A stretch of 64,000 nt of DNA, from positions 62,001-126,000 of the forward strand of contig NZ_CP101164.1 of NCBI RefSeq assembly GCF_024298865.1, given 5' to 3'. The notes beneath the pieces are model-generated. The model saw nothing but the letters and a program-made list of their open reading frames with translations. It did not search any database and was not told where the DNA came from. This DNA comes from Halorarius halobius. GTDB lineage: Archaea; Halobacteriota; Halobacteria; Halobacteriales; Haloarculaceae. Position numbers and translations under genes: made by a program. Positions 8,677-18,298 of this stretch are shown in pieces (within the stretch, counting starts at the first letter, position 1; the number at the start of each line of letters is the position of its first letter).

Positions 8677-9762
8677 TCAGTCGCCTCCAACGCCGCCCGC
8701 GTGTGCATCATACGAGCGCGGGAGATCCTCGATGGACGCAGCCGTGAGCCCCGGCCCATCGTAGTTGTGTTCTGCGAGCAGTTCCACGACTGCTTCCTGG
8801 TAGCCATCCGAGAACGCTCTCTCCGGTGTCTCTTCGACTTCCTCGACGAGGAGATACCGCCCGATCAGGGGGCCTTCGACGGTGAAACGCCGCCCGATCA
8901 GAAGGTCGGTGAAGCGGTCGGAGATGACGGTGAAATCCAGCGCGTCGGCCGCCAGCTCTTTGGCCTCCTCCAAGTCGATCCCCGTGACCTCCTCGGTGAC
9001 GCCACGAGTGAACAGACACTCTTGGGCCGTGTGCCCATCGTCGATGACCGCTTTGATACGTAGGTCGAACTCGCCGTCGACGGCGCCGTGTTCGCTGCAC
9101 TCACCACCCGTGACGACGCGAGTGCAATCGGAAGCCGAACACCGCTTGATGAGTCCAGACTGGCCCTGGATCGCGACGAAAAATCCTTCATGCGTTGTGG
9201 TTATCGTCCCGACATCAGTCACAGCTTCCTCGCTATCATGCGCGTGCTCGATGATCTCGCTACGGGAGTTGATTTTCACCGAGTAGGAACCTTCGTACTC
9301 CTCAACGACGACGTCTTTGAACGTGTAAGTCGTGTCTTCCTCAATGTCTGGCGGGTCCGACTTTGCCCACGCGGTGAACTTGAGCCGTCCGCTCTCGTCG
9401 CCGATGAGACCGACCTGGTGGATAGACTCGTGCTGCGGTTCCCATAATTCGACGACTTTCGCCCGGATGGTGACCCACTCGTTATCAGTGGTACACTCAG
9501 CAAGGGGCAGGGGGTCGTCAGTCGTTCCCCGTTCGTCATCGCGTTGGGCCGCCCAGAACTCGTCGGTGTCAATTCCCGCCTCTTTGAGAACGTGGCCTCG
9601 AACACTCTCGAACGCCTGGCTCCTCGGTACTCGATACGTGTTAACATAGGAGTCGAAGAGCGCCTCAAGCGCGTCGACATCATACTCATCAGCGCAATCA
9701 TCCGGCAGATAAGAGGCCAACTGCTCGTGGAGGGATTGCGCGTCTTCTCGGAGGGTACTCAT
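8677..9762 (-). CDS. replication protein A (single-stranded DNA-binding protein)
   Basis: A 361-residue haloarchaeal RPA. The N-terminal helical region (1-75) precedes an OB fold (WVTIRAKVVELWEP, then QVGLIGDESGRLKFTAWAK, about 95-160). A zinc-finger-like part with CSASDC and GECSEHG follows near 225-245, then a second OB-like domain. It coats single-stranded DNA in replication and repair. ATG 9762 is preferred over an in-frame ATG 51 bases upstream because a TATA box sits about 32 bases before it. This is the first of three RPA loci in the window. It belongs with the RPAP directly downstream. Confidence 0.9.
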   Translation of the reverse strand: MSTLREDAQSLHEQLASYLPDDCADEYDVDALEALFDSYVNTYRVPRSQAFESVRGHVLKEAGIDTDEFWAAQRDDERGTTDDPLPLAECTTDNEWVTIRAKVVELWEPQHESIHQVGLIGDESGRLKFTAWAKSDPPDIEEDTTYTFKDVVVEEYEGSYSVKINSRSEIIEHAHDSEEAVTDVGTITTTHEGFFVAIQGQSGLIKRCSASDCTRVVTGGECSEHGAVDGEFDLRIKAVIDDGHTAQECLFTRGVTEEVTGIDLEEAKELAADALDFTVISDRFTDLLIGRRFTVEGPLIGRYLLVEEVEETPERAFSDGYQEAVVELLAEHNYDGPGLTAASIEDLPRSYDAHAGGVGGD

Positions 9763-9793
9763 GTGATCTACGCCCTGAACTACGCCTTCTGAT

Positions 9794-9801
9794 AGTATAA
9801 A
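9794..9801 (-). promoter_or_regulatory. TATA-like box for the rpa operon
   Basis: On the minus strand it reads TTTATACT, about 32 bases before the ATG at 9762, giving a very short or absent leader. Confidence 0.5.
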
Positions 9802-9845
9802 GAAGTCCAGCAAAATCGGGTATTAGCGGCGTTTTTACGCGGATA

Positions 9846-9861
9846 CCCCCGAAATCCCGCC
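9846..9861 (-). repeat. CCCCC-GAAATCCCGCC motif, copy 1 of 3
   Basis: A 16-base motif, about 85 bases upstream of the rpa start. Near-identical copies lie at 24256 and 42965. The second also lies about 85-95 bases upstream of a minus-strand start. Confidence 0.4.
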
Positions 9862-10088
9862 TCTCTACAACACGCCATCTCACCGGCCTATAGCCACCAA
9901 CTGAAGCAGCGTCCAAACATAGATTGAGATGTGAATATAGACTCATCAGGTGAGTATAGATGTAGAATACACTTCGATAACGGGGTGTCCCCCGACTGTC
10001 ATCCCGCAGCCGAGAACAGAACGACCCGCTACCGCAACCGCTCGATGCACAGCGTCGCGCGAGGGGCAGCGTGGGTGCATCATCGTTG

Positions 10089-10134
10089 TCCTACGTAACA
10101 ATCTAAATGGAATGATCCGAAGTGTAACGTAGGA
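10089..10134. repeat. 46-bp dyad element, copy A
   Basis: Left arm TCCTACGTAACA and right arm TGTAACGTAGGA flank 22 bases. The arms are inverted repeats apart from one central position. Copies B (34864) and C (52552) have the same arms. No gene overlaps it. Confidence 0.75.
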
Positions 10135-10215
10135 CCACTCGTGATGCTCCAATCGCGCTGTGAGGTCCGGTCAGTAGAGGACGTGATGGAGAGTACCGAT
10201 GGGTGAGAAGCGCTG

Positions 10216-11808
10216 TTACTGGTACCCGATGGCCGAGTCGTCGGATCCGTCGTCATCATCTGCCTTCGACCGGACGGCGACATCAGGATCTTGGGGAATC
10301 TCCTCGTCGTTTTCCGCGTCGTCGGTGGTGGGGAGGGCAGCCGTCTCGGGTTCCAACTCCGTCGCAATTACCAAGAGGTCCTCAGTTGCCGGGAAGTCTT
10401 CGCGAGTCAAGACGCGAGCATTTCGGTCAGCCGCGTTCCGTCGGGCCTCGTCGACGAGGTCGGCGAGATCCGCTCCCGTCATCCCGGCCGTATGCGTCGC
10501 AAGATTCGCGTACTCGGCATCCGAGAGCGACGACGGTACATCGGTCAAATGCGTCCGGAGGATGGCGGCACGAGCTTCCTTGTCCGGGAGCCCAATCTCG
10601 AAGTGTGCAGCCAACCGTCCCGGTCGAAGGATCGCTGGGTCGATATCGCCCGGTCGGTTCGTCGCTGCAACCACGATGGCCTCACGATCTTCACGGGTGA
10701 GCTGCGCGAGGAACTCGCTCGTCACTTTCCCGTCCTCAGCATGTGAACCCTTCCCCGAGTATCCACGAGCGCCGAACAGATGCTCAGCCTCGTCGAGGAA
10801 GATGATACACGGCCCGAGCTGTTTCGCCTCGTCGAACAGCGTCTTCACTCTGTCGCTGCTCTCGTTGACCCACAGCGACGTCACGTCCGCCGGGGAGAGC
10901 TCGACGAACGGGACTGTGAGTTCGCCAGCGAGCGCCCTCGAGAACAGCGTTTTCCCCGTTCCTGGCGGGCCATACAGCATGATACCGCTCTCAGGCTCGA
11001 CGCCGAACCGCGAGAAACGGTCATCCCCATCGCGATGCGCCAGGAGGGGCTCGAGAACACGACGGTCAAGATCGGCTTTCACATTATCGTATCCGCCGAT
11101 GTCGCTGAATCGTTGCGGGGAGTACTGCCAGTCGTACGTCAAGTTCCGCAACTGCGCTTCAGATGGGCTACTCCCGGTCGAGGAATGAGTTCCCGGCATC
11201 CCATCAGTGGACACGTCCTCGGCGAGGACAGCATCGTTCGCCTCGTGACTGCTTGGACTTAGATCCCCGTCTGTGTTCGTGATCTGAGTCGAGGAGGGGA
11301 AAGTTGGACCGGAGGGGATTCGTGATCGCTCACGCTCATTCTCCTGATCATTTCGCCGCTTATCCGTCAGCGTGGTCGCGACGTACGTTCCGGCGACGAC
11401 GGCGAGTGCGTTCCCCGCAATAAGCGGAATCGTGAGCGCGTCCGAGTAGGCGTCACTTGGTGTGCTCGGGAGGAATCCGTTCAGACCCACGAGCAAGAGC
11501 GCTATGACGAAAAACAGCAGTCCCCCCACCCCGAGCGGGAGGAACAGCGGTCGCTTGAGGAGCCAGAGGGCGGCGAATCCAGGGATGAACAGCAGGCCGT
11601 ACACCGCAAGTCCCGCGACTCCGGTCCAAAAGGGATCGAGGAGGAGTGGTGCGACCACCCACGCCCAGCCCATTACGACAGCCGCGATGAGCGAGGCTTC
11701 GATGAGGCGGCCACGCCGACCGTAGGTGGGGAATCCGTCACGCTTTCGAACAAGTCCGTAGACGACATCGGCAGCGATGTAGGCGGTTGTGGCGGCGGAT
11801 AGTGACAT
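10216..11808 (-). CDS. membrane-anchored AAA+ ATPase
   Basis: A 530-residue protein. The first 150 residues hold about four transmembrane helices. A polar linker follows, then one AAA module: Walker A GPPGTGKT near 281, Walker B IIFLDEAEHLFG near 334, second region of homology ATNRPGDIDPAILRPGRL near 382. The module resembles Cdc48/FtsH ATPases, but there is no protease domain. It should remodel or extract proteins at the membrane. It follows the secretion-like operon on the same strand, in an element with no visible VirB11-like ATPase, so an energising role is possible. ATG 11808 is preferred because upstream in-frame sequence is poor coding sequence. Confidence 0.85.
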   Translation of the reverse strand: MSLSAATTAYIAADVVYGLVRKRDGFPTYGRRGRLIEASLIAAVVMGWAWVVAPLLLDPFWTGVAGLAVYGLLFIPGFAALWLLKRPLFLPLGVGGLLFFVIALLLVGLNGFLPSTPSDAYSDALTIPLIAGNALAVVAGTYVATTLTDKRRNDQENERERSRIPSGPTFPSSTQITNTDGDLSPSSHEANDAVLAEDVSTDGMPGTHSSTGSSPSEAQLRNLTYDWQYSPQRFSDIGGYDNVKADLDRRVLEPLLAHRDGDDRFSRFGVEPESGIMLYGPPGTGKTLFSRALAGELTVPFVELSPADVTSLWVNESSDRVKTLFDEAKQLGPCIIFLDEAEHLFGARGYSGKGSHAEDGKVTSEFLAQLTREDREAIVVAATNRPGDIDPAILRPGRLAAHFEIGLPDKEARAAILRTHLTDVPSSLSDAEYANLATHTAGMTGADLADLVDEARRNAADRNARVLTREDFPATEDLLVIATELEPETAALPTTDDAENDEEIPQDPDVAVRSKADDDDGSDDSAIGYQ

Positions 11809-11946
11809 GTGTTGATTTCGGCGATGTCTTGGTTTGTTTGGGTGGGCGGTCAGTTGTTGATTCGTCGTTTTTCGAGTGAAGACACCTGTGAGCCGCGTGA
11901 AATTCGCAGTCGAGCAGAGTGACTTACGTATCATATCTCGTGGTGG

Positions 11947-11954
11947 TATATAAG
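11947..11954 (-). promoter_or_regulatory. TATA-like box for the AAA ATPase gene
   Basis: The minus strand reads CTTATATA. Initiation about 26 bases on would leave a leader of roughly 118 bases before the ATG at 11808 and rule out the in-frame ATG at 11934. Confidence 0.4.
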
Positions 11955-12074
11955 CCTGCGTGCGGTCAGCAGATCGTCAGCAGGCCGCTTACAGGGCTCC
12001 GAGGACACACAGGCGACGCGACCACCGCTTACGCCCGACCCGTCTATTCCAAGACAACCAGCGGTGCGCTAAAG

Positions 12075-13931
12075 TTAGAGCCCTCCACCGTCTTCGTTGT
12101 TGCCTTCATTACCCATTTCGCCGGGCTTGGACGCCTGACCGCCAGCTGCCCGGCCGAACTCCGAGGTGATCATCGGCTTGGATGATCGACGACCCATAGA
12201 GTGTGCGAGATACGAGTTCCCCCCGACACCACCGGTCATCGCGGCCACGCCGGTCCTCGTCGTGAACGTCCCGGCCTTGACGCCAGCTTTGCCCACAGCC
12301 TTACCCCTGTCGGCTCGACGCTTCCGTACCGACGTCGCGTCAACCTGCGACTGTGCTTCCTGGACACGCTGACCGGCATCGCGCTGCTCGGCCTTCGCAG
12401 ACTTGTACTTTTGTGTGAGGTTGACGGCGCGAGAAGCCCCGTCCGTGCCCACGTAGCTCATCTTCACGTCGTTCGTGTCGGGGTCAGTCTTGAACTTCGG
12501 CGTCTGTCCTTCGACGGGCCCGGCGTCGAGGAACCCCTGCTCTTTCGCTTCGGCCATATCCATATCGCGCGACGCCATCGAGTTCTGAATGAACTTGGCC
12601 TGCGAACCAGCCGCCTGTTCATCCTGTTGCGCCGCGTTCAGGGAGGTCTTGGCCTCATCGAGCTTCTGGGTTGTGCCGGCATATCTGGAACGCTGGGCTG
12701 CCTTCTTGCCAGCGACGTTCTTCGCTTTTCCTACCGCACCCTTCGCCCGGGTCGTCATCCGGCTTGCCAAGCCTGACCCGCCAGCACCTACGTTCGCACT
12801 CCCGGCGCTCCCGGCGCTCGCACCAGAGGCGGACGCAGACGCGCTACCCCCCGACGCGCCGCCTGAACTTCCACCGGCCGCCGCGCCACTTCCGCCGCTA
12901 CCGCCTGCTGCACTGCCGCCGGCAGATGCACCGCCGCCTGCTGCACCGACGACGGCGCCGCCGACAGCCGCCGTGACAGCCAACGTCGCGACCGAAGCGG
13001 CTTCACCAGCCCCGATGGGCTGGCCGGCCCAGGAGATGAGCTTCCAGATCGTCACGATGAGCAGGACCGGAAAGAGAAGCATTAGCGCAAGTTCAGCGAA
13101 CACAAGGCCGATGTTCCCAATAATGCCACTCTTTGCGGTCTGGAGAACCGCGCCATGCTCAATGACCTGGAAAGTCAGCACAATAACGGCGATTACAGGC
13201 CCGGCTAACAGGGAAAACACACCCATCCGCATGAACGTCGCGCCGACGCTGCCGACGGACTTCAGCGGGCCGCGCCCTGCGAACCAGACAACCGCGAAGA
13301 ACGGAGTTCCGATGTAGGCCATCCAGATCATGAACCAGCGCAGGAGCAAGAAGAATATCGACAGTAATAGCGCCAGGATTGCGAGAATTGCGGCGACTAT
13401 CGAGACGATGAATTTCAGCACCCACACACCGAATGTGGTGGAGGCTCCAACAAGCCCGTTCTCGTACCCGTAATTAACACCACTACCCGGGTCAAGGTTC
13501 AAGATGGCGACCGTTACAGCGTTTGTCGCATCAATCGCGAACCCCCATGCCGGCTGGGAGATACCAATAAACAGCAAGATCATCACGACACGGACGACGA
13601 GATCCAACAACCCGGATTCACGGTCTTCGCTGAACGGCCACGCAATAAGCGCGAGCGCGATCATTATCGGAAGCAGGACGAGCGATATCTCGAACATTCC
13701 AGTCCACGCGTTGCCCGCCGTCGCTGATTCATACGGGTTCGGGACCTTTAGCAGACCTTTGATGAGTTCGTCCGTCAGTGCAGTCGATAGTTCGGTCGCA
13801 ATCGCTTCGGCCGTGTCCGCGATCCACCCAAACAGCGCCTCCGCTATCGCCTCGGGAATGTCGCCCAGGCCGAGTTGGAGGGGGACGAACGTCATCAGCA
13901 GGAGCGGTTCGACCGGCATCGCCATCGCCAT
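12075..13931 (-). CDS. polytopic membrane protein, VirB6/TrbL-like
   Basis: A 618-residue protein. The first 330 residues contain roughly six to seven hydrophobic helices, including a long cluster around IVAAILAILALLLSIFFLLL. A Gly/Ala/Ser-rich linker of about 80 residues follows (repeats such as GGSGGSGAAAGG), then a charged helical, probably cytoplasmic tail. This layout resembles VirB6/TrbL channel components of type IV secretion systems. Its start overlaps the VirB4 stop (TAATG), the usual neighbourhood for that family. The family call rests on topology and context, since these proteins diverge strongly in sequence. The linker is low-complexity and may vary between relatives. Confidence 0.65.
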   Translation of the reverse strand: MAMAMPVEPLLLMTFVPLQLGLGDIPEAIAEALFGWIADTAEAIATELSTALTDELIKGLLKVPNPYESATAGNAWTGMFEISLVLLPIMIALALIAWPFSEDRESGLLDLVVRVVMILLFIGISQPAWGFAIDATNAVTVAILNLDPGSGVNYGYENGLVGASTTFGVWVLKFIVSIVAAILAILALLLSIFFLLLRWFMIWMAYIGTPFFAVVWFAGRGPLKSVGSVGATFMRMGVFSLLAGPVIAVIVLTFQVIEHGAVLQTAKSGIIGNIGLVFAELALMLLFPVLLIVTIWKLISWAGQPIGAGEAASVATLAVTAAVGGAVVGAAGGGASAGGSAAGGSGGSGAAAGGSSGGASGGSASASASGASAGSAGSANVGAGGSGLASRMTTRAKGAVGKAKNVAGKKAAQRSRYAGTTQKLDEAKTSLNAAQQDEQAAGSQAKFIQNSMASRDMDMAEAKEQGFLDAGPVEGQTPKFKTDPDTNDVKMSYVGTDGASRAVNLTQKYKSAKAEQRDAGQRVQEAQSQVDATSVRKRRADRGKAVGKAGVKAGTFTTRTGVAAMTGGVGGNSYLAHSMGRRSSKPMITSEFGRAAGGQASKPGEMGNEGNNEDGGGL

Positions 13932-16255
13932 TAACGGTCACCAGAACCGGATGTCAAGGAGTTCGTCGTGTCGTCGTCAGCGATACTCTCGGACTGCTCC
14001 TGCGGCGTTCTGTCTTCTGCAAGCTCACTCGACAGTTCCATGTCCAGCTCCCGATTCGACACCGGAGGCATTTCCGACATCTCGAGATCGGGCTCCGCAT
14101 TGGGATCAGCGTCATCGGGGCGCATCGATCCCTCGATTTCCTCGATGTAGTCCCACGGATCGAGATTGTCGTCGATCATGTAGTGTTCGAAGTCACCGGA
14201 GTGGATCTCGAGACGGCGTCGCCCGTGCTTTGTCGTCGACAACAGACATCCGGAGTACCCAGAATCCTGTCCACGTGGAGCCGATTGGAGATACTTCACC
14301 TCAGCCGGAGAAAGATCGAAGTACTCCTTCGTCGCGTCCGACACAGACTGTGCATAGAACAGGAGCTTGATGTCACAGTTCTCATAGATTTCGCGGCGAG
14401 CGTCCGTCCGCATGAACTCGTGAGCCGTCTGACTCATCAGGGTAAGGCCCGCGTCGTAGTGGCGTGCGTGCCTGATGAAGAGGTTGATGAGGTCCCGCGT
14501 CGATTCACGCCCCAGTAGGTAGTGGGCCTCATCGAAGGTCACGTCGAAGCGATCTGGCGACCGCTTGGCCTCGAGGTACGCCCACTGAAGCATCGCATGG
14601 AGGATCAGCGGCATCTCGCCGGTGTCGGCAAACGAACTCATGTCCATCACGACAAGACGCGAGTTCAGTTCGAGGTTCGTTTGGCCGTTCAGGTTCGCGT
14701 TGATACCGCCTGGCTTGAACGATTCGAACTTCGGTTCCAACGCCTTCGCGACCTCCTGGTGCTTCTTCGAGGGCTGGAACACTGCCATCGGCACAGAAAT
14801 GTGCGTCTCTGTGACGGGGTTGCCGTCCTCGTCGAGGATGTCCAACTCCTGGAAATGATCGAACACCGCCTCGTCGACGAGGTCTGATTCGAGCGCCTCC
14901 ATGAAGCCTCCTTCCGTGATGATTTTCACACCCTTGATGAGATCGTCGATGATGGGGGATTCGTTCGCGTAGGTGTCGTACTCACCAAGAATGATGCCCT
15001 TCGAGAGGTATGCGTAGTGCGTCGCCTGGATGAGCATGCCCTCTTCCGCAGCGGGGAGCCCTCCACGGTCTTCGTAGTGGGTGTTCAGCATCTCTACCAC
15101 GGAACGCACCGTGAGTGGGTAGGTGTCCTCGGACGCACCGATCTCGCCCGTAGGTGCTGAGATGTCCATCGGATTTACCTTCTGCGACCCACCAAAGCGG
15201 ATGACCTCGCCACCCAGTTTCTTCGCGAACTGTGGATAGTCGTCACCCGCCGGATCGAACAGGACGCACTGCACCGTGGGGTCGGTCAGCAGTCGGCGGT
15301 AGATTTCGAGTTTCCTGGCGTAGGACTTCCCAGAGCCAGTTTTCCCCGAGATGGTCATCCCGAATCCGGAGTGGGCGTAGCGGTCGAGGATAACTGGGCG
15401 CGATGTGTCGTCGAAGCCCATCATGATGCCGTCTTCGTCGTAGATCGGCGGCTCAACGAGGTTGAACAGCGTCCCGAGCGCCTCGAGCTGGATGGGGTGG
15501 ACGTTCTTGATTGTGTCCGTCGCGAGAGGGACGATAGTCCCATTGCCCTCAATCTGTTGGTGGTGCAGTACCGTCGTCTCGACATCCTGTTCTGCGAGAA
15601 TGGTGTCAACGCGCTCGCGCATCTCGTCGAGTTCCTCGTGCGAGTCCGCGACGAGTTCCATGTAGATAGCGATGTCAAAGACCTTCGTTGTCCCGCGAAT
15701 CACGTCTTGGAGAATCCGTAGGAGATCCTCGCGCTCCAGTTCCTCCTGGTGGGTGTCCGTCCGACCCTTCCGGGACTTGAGCGTGAGTGCCGTCGTGGTC
15801 TGCGTGTAGCGGCGCTGGAGTTGTTTACGGGTCTTTGCCGGGTCTCGTGGCGTGATATGTAGTGAGAGACGAAGATTTACGTCCGCGATAGTGAGCGGGA
15901 CGAGCCACCCGAGGTTGACCTTCCGGGGGAAGGCCGTGACGGTCATGATTTGCGTGACTTTCTCTTCACGGACTTGGAACTCAGGGTGGCGCTCCATTGC
16001 TCGGGGCGCGACCAGCTTCTTGTCAAGCTTCTCTCGCTCTTCGAGGGATTCGATAGGGGAGACGAGCGGTACTTCTTCGGCTTGGAGCTGGTAGGCCGCC
16101 CACTCGATGTTCTTCCGGGTGGCTTCCCGATCGAGGAGTTCCAGGTATTCGAGTGCGACCTGGGTTTCCTTACCGGAGAGATCGTCGATCGGAATACGTT
16201 CAGTCTCGTCTTCCTCGGGTTCGTTCTTTCCGAGGAGTTTCTCGAGGGGGTTCAT
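13931..16255 (-). CDS. virB4: VirB4-family conjugation/secretion ATPase
   Basis: A 774-residue ATPase. The N-terminal half (about 1-280) matches the VirB4/TrbE accessory region. The C-terminal half is the RecA/HerA-like motor: Walker A GKTGSGKS near 305, the following strand VLFDPAGDDYPQF, Walker B TFDEAHYLLG near 570, then GLTLMSQTAHEFM. VirB4 hexamers power assembly of the conjugative pilus and channel at the membrane. Overlaps with both neighbours (ATGA with the upstream gene, TAATG with the downstream gene) show a tight operon. The tail (720-774) is acidic and disordered. The motor family is clear; conjugation of this element is inference. Confidence 0.88.
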   Translation of the reverse strand: MNPLEKLLGKNEPEEDETERIPIDDLSGKETQVALEYLELLDREATRKNIEWAAYQLQAEEVPLVSPIESLEEREKLDKKLVAPRAMERHPEFQVREEKVTQIMTVTAFPRKVNLGWLVPLTIADVNLRLSLHITPRDPAKTRKQLQRRYTQTTTALTLKSRKGRTDTHQEELEREDLLRILQDVIRGTTKVFDIAIYMELVADSHEELDEMRERVDTILAEQDVETTVLHHQQIEGNGTIVPLATDTIKNVHPIQLEALGTLFNLVEPPIYDEDGIMMGFDDTSRPVILDRYAHSGFGMTISGKTGSGKSYARKLEIYRRLLTDPTVQCVLFDPAGDDYPQFAKKLGGEVIRFGGSQKVNPMDISAPTGEIGASEDTYPLTVRSVVEMLNTHYEDRGGLPAAEEGMLIQATHYAYLSKGIILGEYDTYANESPIIDDLIKGVKIITEGGFMEALESDLVDEAVFDHFQELDILDEDGNPVTETHISVPMAVFQPSKKHQEVAKALEPKFESFKPGGINANLNGQTNLELNSRLVVMDMSSFADTGEMPLILHAMLQWAYLEAKRSPDRFDVTFDEAHYLLGRESTRDLINLFIRHARHYDAGLTLMSQTAHEFMRTDARREIYENCDIKLLFYAQSVSDATKEYFDLSPAEVKYLQSAPRGQDSGYSGCLLSTTKHGRRRLEIHSGDFEHYMIDDNLDPWDYIEEIEGSMRPDDADPNAEPDLEMSEMPPVSNRELDMELSSELAEDRTPQEQSESIADDDTTNSLTSGSGDR

Positions 16256-17814
16256 TTTGTAACCTCAGTCGCATCTTCAGTTGTCCCGGGGTCCGTGATG
16301 TCAGCGCCAGTCTCGGCGTCAGGGTCCTCTATATCGACGTCGTCGGTATCATCGACAGAGGTAGCAGGAGTGCCTGCGCCCCCACCGTCGGTCACCACAT
16401 CAGACGCATCGGGGTCAGGGGCGACTACTAGGTTCGAGAGGTCCACCTTTTGGCGCGAACGTACCGCGAGAACGACAGCGATGAGCAGCGCGAAGATACC
16501 CACCGCGTACACCTCAAGCGTGAACGTGGTCACAGCTGGGTTCGAGTCCCAGTCATGGGGATACGCTCCAAGGAACAAGGTGAGCGCATAGCCTGCCACC
16601 GCGAGGCCGGCCAACGCGAGTCCCTTCGTCCTCCGTTCCGAAGGGAACAACACGACAAGACTCAGCAGGAATCCAGGCAGACTCGCCGCACCCGTCGCGA
16701 ACGACACCGTCCGAGCCAGCCAGTAGACATCCGTGCCGCGTTCGGCGACATTCATCGACCAGATGACCGCGCCGAGCGCCCCCACACTGAGCATGAGGCT
16801 TAGAAGGCCCAGAAACACACCCGCGTAGACCACTCGCGGGACAACCGGGAGCGAACCGTGTCCGATAGGCCCGATATTCCGAGCGTACCAGCTCAGGATA
16901 CGCGATTCCGAAACGCGCGCGACAGAGTCCGGGTGTGCGTACCCACCGTCACCAACCGCCGCCAGTGGGTCGGAATCAGATTCGGCATCTGGTTCGTATT
17001 CGATTTCGGGATGTTCGTCGGAAGCGCGATCGAACTCGGAGTCACCATCCTCATTCGCCTCTGCCTGTGCCGCTTCTTCGGGGGTATAGACTGCATTGGC
17101 AACCTCCTGTGCCTCAGCGGTCGGGAGTGAGAAGTTACCTTGCTCGAATGAGATAGGCGGCTTCTCCCCGTGATAGACTTCGTAGAGGACCTCAAGAACA
17201 GCCGGCCGGGTGTCCAAAATCTCGGCTTTCACCTGCGTCTGGGGGAGCTTCGACGCCACGCGCTGGGCGCGGGCCTTCACTTCCTCGATACACTCGGCTT
17301 CGTTGTCGGCCTCGACGTCGTTCCCGCTAGGCATCAACGACTGAATCTGGGCCTTGAGGCCATCGTCGGCCTCCTCGTCTTTAGCGACTGCGACCGCGAA
17401 GTAGAAGTCACGGTCACGAATCTCCGCGACATCGACGACGCCCCGGAGCCACTCCGTGTGGTATTTTCGGCCGTAGTCGAGCAACGGAGACTCATCCAAC
17501 GGGTCACCATCTTCCCCATCATCGCCCGAATTGATGAGCATACTTTCCGCTTCCTCGAACTGCTTGAGGTAGGGTTCGGGATCGTATGCCGTCGTCATCG
17601 AGAGGATCTGTGTCGGGAACTGAACCCCCCGCAAGAACGTCAAGAACGATAGATAGAGGCTTTCTTTGTGTTCTTCAGAGAGGATTAGCCAGTCTCGGGG
17701 CTGTATCTGCATCACCATCGCATAGGTGGTAGGCGTTTCCACGACGCCGCCATCATGGACATTCTTGAAATCCATGAGGTCCAGCGTCGAACCGGCGTCT
17801 TCGTATTCAGTCAT
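16252..17814 (-). CDS. membrane protein with a VirB4-N-terminal-like domain
   Basis: A 520-residue protein. Residues 1-230 are cytoplasmic (GGVVETPTTYAMVMQI, then LYLSFLTFLRGVQFPTQIL, then WLRGVVDVAEIRDRDFYFAV) and resemble the start of VirB4/TraC proteins, the part usually just before the ATPase. An acidic linker follows, then four membrane helices (about 320-460), then an acidic tail. ATG 17814 is chosen over upstream ATGs because GGAGG lies 8 bases before it, inside the preceding gene. It overlaps virB4 by ATGA. It looks like a VirB4 accessory domain split off and tied to the membrane. That reading is inference from pattern and position. Confidence 0.6.
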   Translation of the reverse strand: MTEYEDAGSTLDLMDFKNVHDGGVVETPTTYAMVMQIQPRDWLILSEEHKESLYLSFLTFLRGVQFPTQILSMTTAYDPEPYLKQFEEAESMLINSGDDGEDGDPLDESPLLDYGRKYHTEWLRGVVDVAEIRDRDFYFAVAVAKDEEADDGLKAQIQSLMPSGNDVEADNEAECIEEVKARAQRVASKLPQTQVKAEILDTRPAVLEVLYEVYHGEKPPISFEQGNFSLPTAEAQEVANAVYTPEEAAQAEANEDGDSEFDRASDEHPEIEYEPDAESDSDPLAAVGDGGYAHPDSVARVSESRILSWYARNIGPIGHGSLPVVPRVVYAGVFLGLLSLMLSVGALGAVIWSMNVAERGTDVYWLARTVSFATGAASLPGFLLSLVVLFPSERRTKGLALAGLAVAGYALTLFLGAYPHDWDSNPAVTTFTLEVYAVGIFALLIAVVLAVRSRQKVDLSNLVVAPDPDASDVVTDGGGAGTPATSVDDTDDVDIEDPDAETGADITDPGTTEDATEVTK

Positions 17815-18298
17815 TTGTTTGTCCTCCATACGTCGCGATCGGCCAATCCGCGTCAAGGCCGTCGTCCGAGTCCGTTGGTTCGTCTGTCTCCATCTCCGCG
17901 CCTGTCTCGTCAGCGTCATCACGAACTCCGTCAGCATCGGCGACGACTGGCTTTGGGCGTCCCGTGATCCACGCCTCGAAGGGTTCGTGATACGCGAGAT
18001 CGTCCTTGTTAGGCTCCGGAGGCTTCCAGACGTAATCCGTTCGCCCGCGCAGATGCCGTGCCATCGCTGCTGCATATTGCAGAGGGCGCTGTCCCGGCGG
18101 GGTGCGGCTATAGATGAACAGTCCCACAAGGAATCCAACAAACACTAACGGGATCGTCACCAGCAGCGGGAGGCCGATAGTGTAGAGGATAAGCGGGACG
18201 ATAAGGGGCGGCCCCATCGACTCGGCCAGTTTCCGAGCCGAGACACCGAACATCTTCGAGGCGAGAAGGTTAGATGCCACTGGAACGTCCTGGCTCAT
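17807..18298 (-). CDS. PrgI/VirB3-like membrane protein
   Basis: A 163-residue protein. Two adjacent hydrophobic helices (about 29-62) are followed by a basic segment, GQRPLQYAAAMARHLRGR, and an aromatic stretch DYVWKPPEP. An acidic tail completes it. This is the size and order seen in PrgI/VirB3-type proteins, which are encoded just before VirB4 and sit with it at the inner membrane. Here it overlaps the following gene by 8 bases and the preceding one by ATGA. The match rests on layout and gene order, not on a search. Confidence 0.65.
   Translation of the reverse strand: MSQDVPVASNLLASKMFGVSARKLAESMGPPLIVPLILYTIGLPLLVTIPLVFVGFLVGLFIYSRTPPGQRPLQYAAAMARHLRGRTDYVWKPPEPNKDDLAYHEPFEAWITGRPKPVVADADGVRDDADETGAEMETDEPTDSDDGLDADWPIATYGGQTND

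Larger units (their letters stand above)
9763..10215. other. intergenic region upstream of the rpa operon
   Basis: 453 bases without a gene. It holds the rpa promoter (9794-9801), a C-rich motif (9846-9861), two similar copies of GTGARTATAGA (about 9931 and 9950) and the dyad at 10089-10134. Nothing else is clear. Confidence 0.6.

Noticed and set aside
10199-11188. 329-residue frame on the plus strand
   Set aside because: Antisense to the AAA ATPase gene, Ser/Arg-rich, with no motif. The AAA motifs on the minus strand are unambiguous.
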